NCBI GenBank assembly: GCA_905215195.1
Contig: CAJMPF010000059.1
Coordinates: 1 to 8,918, forward strand
Direction of reading: 5' to 3'
Length of the DNA stretch: 8,918 bases
Origin: an uncultured bacterium
Lineage (GTDB): Bacteria > Actinomycetota > Coriobacteriia > Coriobacteriales > Coriobacteriaceae
Shown: one piece after another, positions 4,136 through 8,918 of the stretch
Layout of the letters: each line of letters opens with the position of its first letter
Numbering within the stretch: position 1 is the first letter of the stretch
Position numbers and translations under genes: made by a program
Notes under the pieces: generated by a model
The model's database searches: none
The model's input: only the letters and a program-made list of their open reading frames with translations
Told to the model about the DNA's origin: nothing

Positions 4136-6373
4136 TTACTCGCTGTAGCGGGTAGCGATGGCGGCTCGCACCATGCCGGTGCTCATGAGGTAGGTCACCA
4201 GGAAGTAGCCACCGTATGCTGCCAGGAAAATCGCACAGGTGAGGCCCACGGTGCCGCCGATGCTCATATTTCCGAAAATGCTCACCAGCTCGATGATCAC
4301 CTTGAGTGCCACAAAGGAGTGCGCCAGGCCCACTGCCAGCGGGAACAGGAAGAATACCGCTTGCTGCGCCATCACCGAATGGCGAATCTGGCGGTCGTCA
4401 CAGCCGATCTGTGCCAGCACACGATAGCTGCGGCTGCCGTCGGCCACGTTGGAGAGTTGCTGGATCGACAGAATCGCCGCGCATGCAACGACCAATACAA
4501 AGCCGATGTAGATGGCTAGGTAGCTAATAAGACCGTTCATTTGCGCTGCTTGCGCGTACATCTCGGAGCGTGTGATGAAGGTTCCCCACGACCCCGGCTC
4601 CTTGCCGTCAACGAGCAGATTGTCGAGCACAGTGTATTTAATACTCTCGTCTGCCTCGGTCGTATCCATCCCCTGTTTGTAGTTAACGAGCAGACTACTG
4701 GAATACGGCTGCAGATTAAGTTGGGACAACAGCTCGTCGGCAACGACGACGGTACCCCCATTACTGCCCATCGCCGAGTTGGCGATGGCCGCCGTATCTT
4801 CGTCCGACTTATCGGTTGCGGGCTTGAGCGTATGCCCGCCCAAGGTAAGGGTATGGCCGCCAGCCATATACTTGGTGTACAGGTCGACCAGCTCGCCGCC
4901 CATATCACACGTGAGCAGATACTGGTCGTGACCGATGTGCACCGGCTCCTTGCCCATCATCTGGCGCAGTTTGTTGTACTGACTTGCCGGCGTCACAGAC
5001 AGGCCTGTCATGTCGGCACTGCTACCCCCGAACGCCTTGGGAAGCTTTTCGCCCATGGTCTTGCACATCTCACTTGGGGTCACCGAAGGATCCGAGCCGC
5101 CAAGCGGGTAACTCAGATACGAATCGATCTGCACATGCTCACCGGCAACATCGGCGATATTGACCTTCTTGCCGGTCTCGTCGTTGTTGTCCGCCGACTT
5201 GCCTTTAATACCGTCTGCAACGTTATCGGGGTCGACACGATCGCCGTGCCATGCGGAGTACAAATCGACCGTACTATCGGCCAGCACCATGCGATCGGCC
5301 TCAGACGGATTGACATACTCTTTGTAGAAGTCGAGCGTATCGGGCGTGTAATAGACATACGTCTGCGACATGTCGGCCGGATTATAGCGCTCCAGATTCT
5401 CGTTCATCACGTTGCCAATCGACATACCGCACGTCACCGAGGTGATGGCCAAAAACAGGAGCATCGCGATGACGCCCATCGAAAAGCACACCGTGTTGAC
5501 CTTGGCCGCAAGCTGGCGCACGGTAAACATGTTGAGGCCGCGCCAATACACGCCGCGCAGGCTCTGCAGCAGCTTGATGAGCATGCCCGAGAGTCCCCAG
5601 AACAGGGCAAAGGTGCCCACGGTAACCATAGCGGTCGTAATGCCAAACTGGTTCATGGCCTCTTGCAGCTTGCTGTCCGTCGCGGTTAGCGGGAACCCAT
5701 CACGTAGCAGACGGTAATAGGCCACGCCCACAAGCACCACGCCCACGGCAAAGATGGCAATCGCAATCCAGGGGTTGCGCGTCTTGATGCTCTCGTTGCG
5801 ACGCTCGGCACCCATAAGCTCGATGAGTTTGGTACGACGCACGGCGCGAAGGTTCAGCAGTAGCGTGAGCACAAACATTACGAGCATGCAGGCAAGGGTC
5901 AGATTGAACGCATGCACCGAGAAAAAGAAGTGGAAATTGGCAATCTGTGTCTTAAAAAGCGAGGCCGTAAAGAACGTCATGAGCTGGGAGAGTCCCACAC
6001 CCAGCACAATGCCGGCGACAAAGGCCACGACCGAGACAATCACCGTCTCGAGCGCCATGATCGTGGCGACGCGTCCGCGCCCCATGCCGAGCACCTGATA
6101 CAGGCCAAACTCCTTCTTGCGGCGTTTCATGATGAAGTTATTGGCATACACCATCAAAAAGGCCATGACACCGGCCAAAAAGTACGTCAGGTCGCCGAGC
6201 ATGCTGCCCATTACCTGCGCCAAGCCCTTTTCATCGATTCCGGCGATGTCGACCTGCATCGAGATGGTGTTAAAGGCATAGAAGACCGTGACGCCCAGGG
6301 TGAGCGTCAAAAGGTAGACGAGGTAGTCGCGGCCGGCGCGGCGGACGTTACCCCAAGCGAGTTTACAGAGCAT
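4136..6373 (-). CDS. ABC transporter permease, FtsX-like (BceB/MacB-type)
   Basis: This integral membrane permease of 745 residues has a predicted ten-helix layout. Seven hydrophobic segments lie in the first ~320 residues (starting near 17, 60, 104, 157, 201, 246 and 296). A large extracytoplasmic domain of ~290 residues follows, then three more helices (about 613-640, 670-698 and 706-733). FtsX-like regions occupy ~55-180 and ~615-735. This is the architecture of BceB-type peptide-antibiotic detoxification/sensing permeases, but the outer domain and total length exceed the usual ~650 residues. ATG at 6373 is preferred because GTGAGGG lies 5 bases upstream and the protein then starts MLCKLAWGNVRRAG, like its family. 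A GTG 12 bases earlier is possible. The gene overlaps the ATPase gene by 11 bases, so translation is probably coupled. No two-component system, the usual BceAB partner, is inside the window. The substrate is unknown. Confidence 0.92.
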   Translation of the reverse strand: MLCKLAWGNVRRAGRDYLVYLLTLTLGVTVFYAFNTISMQVDIAGIDEKGLAQVMGSMLGDLTYFLAGVMAFLMVYANNFIMKRRKKEFGLYQVLGMGRGRVATIMALETVIVSVVAFVAGIVLGVGLSQLMTFFTASLFKTQIANFHFFFSVHAFNLTLACMLVMFVLTLLLNLRAVRRTKLIELMGAERRNESIKTRNPWIAIAIFAVGVVLVGVAYYRLLRDGFPLTATDSKLQEAMNQFGITTAMVTVGTFALFWGLSGMLIKLLQSLRGVYWRGLNMFTVRQLAAKVNTVCFSMGVIAMLLFLAITSVTCGMSIGNVMNENLERYNPADMSQTYVYYTPDTLDFYKEYVNPSEADRMVLADSTVDLYSAWHGDRVDPDNVADGIKGKSADNNDETGKKVNIADVAGEHVQIDSYLSYPLGGSDPSVTPSEMCKTMGEKLPKAFGGSSADMTGLSVTPASQYNKLRQMMGKEPVHIGHDQYLLTCDMGGELVDLYTKYMAGGHTLTLGGHTLKPATDKSDEDTAAIANSAMGSNGGTVVVADELLSQLNLQPYSSSLLVNYKQGMDTTEADESIKYTVLDNLLVDGKEPGSWGTFITRSEMYAQAAQMNGLISYLAIYIGFVLVVACAAILSIQQLSNVADGSRSYRVLAQIGCDDRQIRHSVMAQQAVFFLFPLAVGLAHSFVALKVIIELVSIFGNMSIGGTVGLTCAIFLAAYGGYFLVTYLMSTGMVRAAIATRYSE

Positions 6374-7148
6374 CGGAGCCCTCACCGCCCATCATGGCAA
6401 CGACCTCCATAATGCGGTCGAAGAACTCTCGGCGGTCGGTGTCGCCACGGCGCAGCTCGGTGAAGATCTTGCCGTCGCGGATAAACAATACGCGGCTCGT
6501 GTAGCTGGCAGCAAAGCTGTCATGCGTGACCATGAGCACGGTGGCGCGCAGGCGGCGATTGAGGGCCTCCAGGCTCTCGAGCAGCAGGCGAGCGCTCTTG
6601 GAATCGAGGGCGCCGGTGGGCTCGTCGGCCATGATCATGGTGGGATCGGTTACGAGCGCGCGAGCCGCGGCAACGCGCTGCTGCTGACCGCCGGACATCT
6701 GGTAGGGATACTTGTCGAGCACCTGACTGATGGAGAGGCGCGCTGCCACATCCTGCACGCGGGTCGAGATCTCTGCCGAGTTTGTGCGGGCGATGGTGAG
6801 CGGCAGGGCGATGTTCTCGCGTGCCGTGAGCGTATCGAGCAGGTTGGAGTCCTGGAAGATAAAGCCGAGCTCCTCGCGGCGGAACTGCGAAAGCTTAGCC
6901 TGCTTCATGCGTGTTACGTCCTGCCCGTTGATGCGGATCGTGCCACTTGTGGCGCTATCGATGGTCGACACGCAGTTGAGCAGGGTCGACTTGCCCGAGC
7001 CCGAAGCGCCCATGATGCCAACAAATTCGCCGCGGTTGACGGTAAAGCAGACGTCGTTGAGCGCGCGGGTCACGTTACCCAGCGCCCCATATACCTTTTC
7101 GAGATGCGCGACCTCCAGTACCGGGGTCGCCATGTGCGTGGTTTGCAT
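6363..7148 (-). CDS. ABC transporter ATP-binding protein (MacB/LolD/BceA-type)
   Basis: This cytoplasmic ATPase of 261 residues energises the FtsX-like permease encoded directly downstream. All nucleotide-binding motifs are intact: Walker A GASGSGKST (47-55), Q-loop FIFQD (97-100, Gln99), signature MSGGQQQR (151-158), Walker B IMADEPTGALD (172-182) and the H-loop VTHD (His209). ADEPTGALD plus the MSGGQQQR form are typical of the macrolide/lipoprotein/bacitracin export branch. ATG at 7148 has AAAGGA 6 bases upstream. A -10-like TATAGA lies at 7186-7181, but no good -35 was found. The gene is divergent from the NUDIX-Vsr gene. The last residues overlap the permease start, so the two form an operon. 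Confidence 0.95.
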   Translation of the reverse strand: MQTTHMATPVLEVAHLEKVYGALGNVTRALNDVCFTVNRGEFVGIMGASGSGKSTLLNCVSTIDSATSGTIRINGQDVTRMKQAKLSQFRREELGFIFQDSNLLDTLTARENIALPLTIARTNSAEISTRVQDVAARLSISQVLDKYPYQMSGGQQQRVAAARALVTDPTMIMADEPTGALDSKSARLLLESLEALNRRLRATVLMVTHDSFAASYTSRVLFIRDGKIFTELRRGDTDRREFFDRIMEVVAMMGGEGSDAL

Positions 7149-7222
7149 ACCGAGTCCTTTCTTGCAATTAGTCTACGGCATCTATAGTCGCAAGAAGACG
7201 AGTCGGCTACCATCGATATGGC

Positions 7223-7250
7223 TTACGCTTGCCTTACCGTTGTGTAAGGT
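7223..7250. promoter_or_regulatory. Operator-like palindrome in the divergent ABC / NUDIX-Vsr intergenic region
   Basis: CCTTAC (7232-7237) and GTAAGG (7244-7249) form a perfect inverted repeat around CGTTGT. A half-site-like CTTAC also occurs at 7222-7226. A weak plus-strand promoter, TTACGC (7223-7228)-16-TAAGGT (7245-7250), would overlap it. The shape recalls MerR-family operators, which sit between promoter elements, but no regulator gene is in the window. Confidence 0.35.
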
Positions 7251-7296
7251 ACGAGTAGCTGCCCTGCCACGTGTTGATGTTGAGAGAGGACTCCTG

Positions 7297-8283
7297 TTGA
7301 AGACTGTTCATGTTGCCGCTGGGATCATTCGCAAGGAAGGATCTGACGAGCTGCTTGCCGTGCAGCGCGGCTATGGCGACATGCAGGGACTTTGGGAGTT
7401 CCCCGGTGGCAAGCTCATGCGCGGTGAGACGCCCGAGGACGCCGTACGCCGCGAGCTCATGGAAGAGCTGCAGGTAAAAGTCACCAACCTGCGCGATTTC
7501 TATACCGTTGAGTACGACTACCCCGATTTCCATCTCTCCATGGAGTGCTACTACTGCTCGTTGGCTGATGAATCCGATGAGCCCCAGAAGCGCGACCGCC
7601 AGCTCGATATCCGCTGGATTCCGCGCACCTCGCTTGCCACCGTTGAGTGGATGCCCGCCGACAAAGGGCTCATTGATGCCCTGATTGAGTTGAAGGAAGA
7701 TCGGCTTGAGGCTAACGGCGCCAACGACACCGAGTCCACCACAGCCGACGAGCCCGTTACCAAGCCCAAGCGCAAAGCCAAGCGCCGCAGCAAGAAGCGT
7801 CCCAAGCCCGGCCTGCTCGACGGCATCGATACCTCGGACCTCTCCGCTGACGAGCGCGAACTGGTCCGCCGTCGCGCAGCCATCAAAAAGTCCATGAAGG
7901 GCAACAAGCGCGCCAACACCAAGCCCGAGCTGCTCGTACGACAGCACCTGCGGGCCGCGGGCCTTACGGGATACCGTTTGGAATGGAAGGTGCCCGGAAA
8001 ACCCGACATCGCCTTCCCCGGCCGCAAGATCGCCATCTTCGTCAACGGCTGCTTTTGGCATCGCTGCCCTAAGTGCAATCCAAGCCAGCCCAAGCGCAAC
8101 GTTGAGTTTTGGGAGGCAAAGTTTCGCCGCAACGTCGAGCGCGACCGAGCAGCCATCAACGCACTTACCCAAATGGGCTGGACGCCCATCACCGTCTGGG
8201 AATGTGAGCTCAAGAAAGACCGCATCGATGCCACCATGGAAAAGGTCATCGAGCGGGTGCAGGCCGCAGAGCCGCAGCGCTAA
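7297..8283 (+). CDS. NUDIX hydrolase - Vsr mismatch endonuclease fusion
   Basis: Two enzymes share this 328-residue chain. Residues ~1-135 form a MutT/NudG-like NUDIX domain with the box G38-K-L-M-R-G-E44...R52-E53-L-M-E56-E57-L-Q-V. The usual Gly near the end of the box is Gln59. GLWEFPGGK and WMPADKGLIDAL resemble CTP/dNTP pyrophosphohydrolases. A Lys/Arg-rich linker covers ~150-172. Residues ~183-325 form a Vsr endonuclease: NTKPELLVRQHLRAAG, PGKPD (catalytic Asp237), NGCFWHRCPKC (His255; Cys252/257/260 as likely zinc ligands), NVEFW and GWTPITVWEC (Cys303). Vsr nicks next to T:G mismatches from deaminated 5-methylcytosine; the NUDIX domain would cleanse damaged or modified nucleotides. 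The start is TTG at 7297, supported by GAGAGAGGA ending 6 bases upstream; the long upstream open frame is antisense to the ATPase gene and not used. No cytosine methyltransferase is nearby, which is unusual for vsr. Domain calls are very secure; the exact substrates are inferred. Confidence 0.93.
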   Translation: MKTVHVAAGIIRKEGSDELLAVQRGYGDMQGLWEFPGGKLMRGETPEDAVRRELMEELQVKVTNLRDFYTVEYDYPDFHLSMECYYCSLADESDEPQKRDRQLDIRWIPRTSLATVEWMPADKGLIDALIELKEDRLEANGANDTESTTADEPVTKPKRKAKRRSKKRPKPGLLDGIDTSDLSADERELVRRRAAIKKSMKGNKRANTKPELLVRQHLRAAGLTGYRLEWKVPGKPDIAFPGRKIAIFVNGCFWHRCPKCNPSQPKRNVEFWEAKFRRNVERDRAAINALTQMGWTPITVWECELKKDRIDATMEKVIERVQAAEPQR

Positions 8284-8537
8284 GAACGAGCCGTCCACAC
8301 GCCCCACACAGGCGAGCCACATCCGCGCCACAAACCTTAGAAAGCCCTTAAGCTCAAAACCTTTCAAGAGTGTTACCCGACAGCTTTGACCTGCGGTTTC
8401 ATTGTTACATCAAATCTGATTAAGCCTTTCTTTAGCGCTTCTTTGCAACAGCCGCGGCATAATACTGCCAACGCACGGGACCTAGCAGCACACCCCGTGC
8501 GCAACCTTTTGGTGGACATCGAGGAGGCCGCATAAGC
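8284..8537. other. Intergenic stretch with shared 22-nt motif and leader hairpin
   Basis: No terminator for the NUDIX-Vsr gene is evident. CAGCTTTGACCTGCGG... (8381-8402) matches the core of the 3914-4034 element at 21 of 22 bases. Further on, CGCACGGG (8472-8479) pairs perfectly with CCCGTGCG (8494-8501). A CATAAT -10-like hexamer lies at 8458-8463 without a clear -35. A plus-strand frame is open from 8341 to a TAA at 8533-8535, two bases before the next ATG. Its last 12 codons, from GTG at 8497, could be a leader peptide. Confidence 0.45.
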
Positions 8538-8747
8538 ATGCATTCTTCCAATGACGCAGCACAGCAGCCATCCCTAAATCATGCAAACCTTTTCTCCTTC
8601 CCCCCGACACAGAGAAACGGCCTCCTCGACTCCCCAACCCCAAAACCCAAACGCTCAACCGATCAGAATCTTAACTTGCGAGCATCGTTCGAAAAGCTCC
8701 AAGCATCCCTAGACAAAACCTTCCCCAACCAAGCCCGGGCATACTAA
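8538..8747 (+). CDS. Small hypothetical protein
   Basis: The product would be 69 residues: polar, rich in Ser, Pro, Asn, Gln and Lys, with no membrane segment or signal peptide. Only the C-terminal part (LRASFEKLQASLDKTF) looks helix-forming. It is not recognised as a known family. GAGGAGG (8521-8527) lies 10 bases before ATG, a strong though slightly distant ribosome binding site. A leader hairpin and a possible upstream mini-ORF precede it, and a strong terminator hairpin follows ~120 bases later. Base use is more AT-rich at third positions than in the neighbouring genes, which weakens the coding case or suggests foreign origin. Confidence 0.4.
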   Translation: MHSSNDAAQQPSLNHANLFSFPPTQRNGLLDSPTPKPKRSTDQNLNLRASFEKLQASLDKTFPNQARAY

Positions 8748-8866
8748 CCCCTCATCAACAAAGTAGCCCTAACGCGCCATTATTTCCGCCCAACGCCACA
8801 AGGGCGATCGAGCAGGACGGCTTGGGCGGGTCCCCGTACTTAGTTTCCAAAATCATTCCGCAGCGC

Positions 8867-8916
8867 GAAGGCCCCCGTTGCCAACGCTTCGTAGAAGCGA
8901 GGCAACGGGGGCCTTC
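8867..8916 (+). terminator. Strong hairpin, likely transcription terminator
   Basis: GAAGGCCCCCGTTGCC (8867-8882) pairs perfectly over 16 bases with GGCAACGGGGGCCTTC (8901-8916). Inside it, CGCTTC (8885-8890) pairs with GAAGCG (8894-8899), giving a near-continuous 22-bp hairpin with a 3-base loop. The window ends two bases later, so the T-run expected on the plus strand cannot be seen. On the minus strand no T-run follows. Confidence 0.7.
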
Positions 8917-8918
8917 AT

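Noticed and set aside
4541..5689. Long plus-strand ORF of 382 codons
   Set aside because: It lies wholly antisense to the ABC permease. Its composition is His/Arg/Gln-rich as expected for a shadow frame, and it has no family features.
6730..7296. Upstream extension of the NUDIX-Vsr frame
   Set aside because: This part is antisense to the ATPase gene and family homology begins at the TTG at 7297, which has a proper ribosome binding site.
7234..8367. Minus-strand ORF of 377 codons opposite the NUDIX-Vsr gene
   Set aside because: It is a shadow of a gene with intact catalytic motifs on the plus strand, and shows no motifs of its own.

Overview
The window looks like a chromosomal segment of a high-GC Gram-positive gut anaerobe. 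The best guess is Collinsella or a close Coriobacteriia relative. That rests on codon usage, ribosome binding sites of the GAGGAG/AAAGGA type, a Gram-positive type LexA box and the style of the protein families. It is inference, since no rRNA or other marker gene is present.

Layout from left to right. At 150-728 (+) is an O6-alkylguanine-DNA alkyltransferase (ogt). It is followed by an array of alternately inverted 16-bp arms with an exact 62-bp period (768-907). At 935-1509 (-) is a junction of two gene remnants: the first ~118-125 codons of an Abi_2-type abortive infection gene, joined out of frame to the last ~70 codons of a ClC chloride channel. At 1681-2319 (-) is a GyrI-like protein whose promoter holds a perfect palindromic LexA box (2376-2389). 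At 2641-3672 (+) is a class I DAHP synthase behind a good sigma-70-type promoter. The gene-poor stretch 3673-4135 holds two terminator-like hairpins, a 27-bp-period repeat pair and a 121-bp element with long terminal inverted repeats. At 4136-7148 (-) is a two-gene ABC transporter operon of the BceAB/MacB type. At 7297-8283 (+) is a NUDIX hydrolase fused to a Vsr mismatch endonuclease. The right end holds a small hypothetical ORF (8538-8747) and a strong terminator hairpin (8867-8916).

A genome-maintenance theme recurs: direct alkyl-damage reversal (Ogt), a probably SOS-controlled GyrI-like protein, and a nucleotide-sanitising/mismatch-nicking fusion (NUDIX-Vsr). These genes are not in one operon, so any functional link is only suggestive. 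The NUDIX-Vsr fusion is the most notable item. The DAHP synthase and the ABC transporter are ordinary housekeeping and accessory genes. The intergenic regions are unusually rich in palindromic and inverted repeats that do not encode protein.
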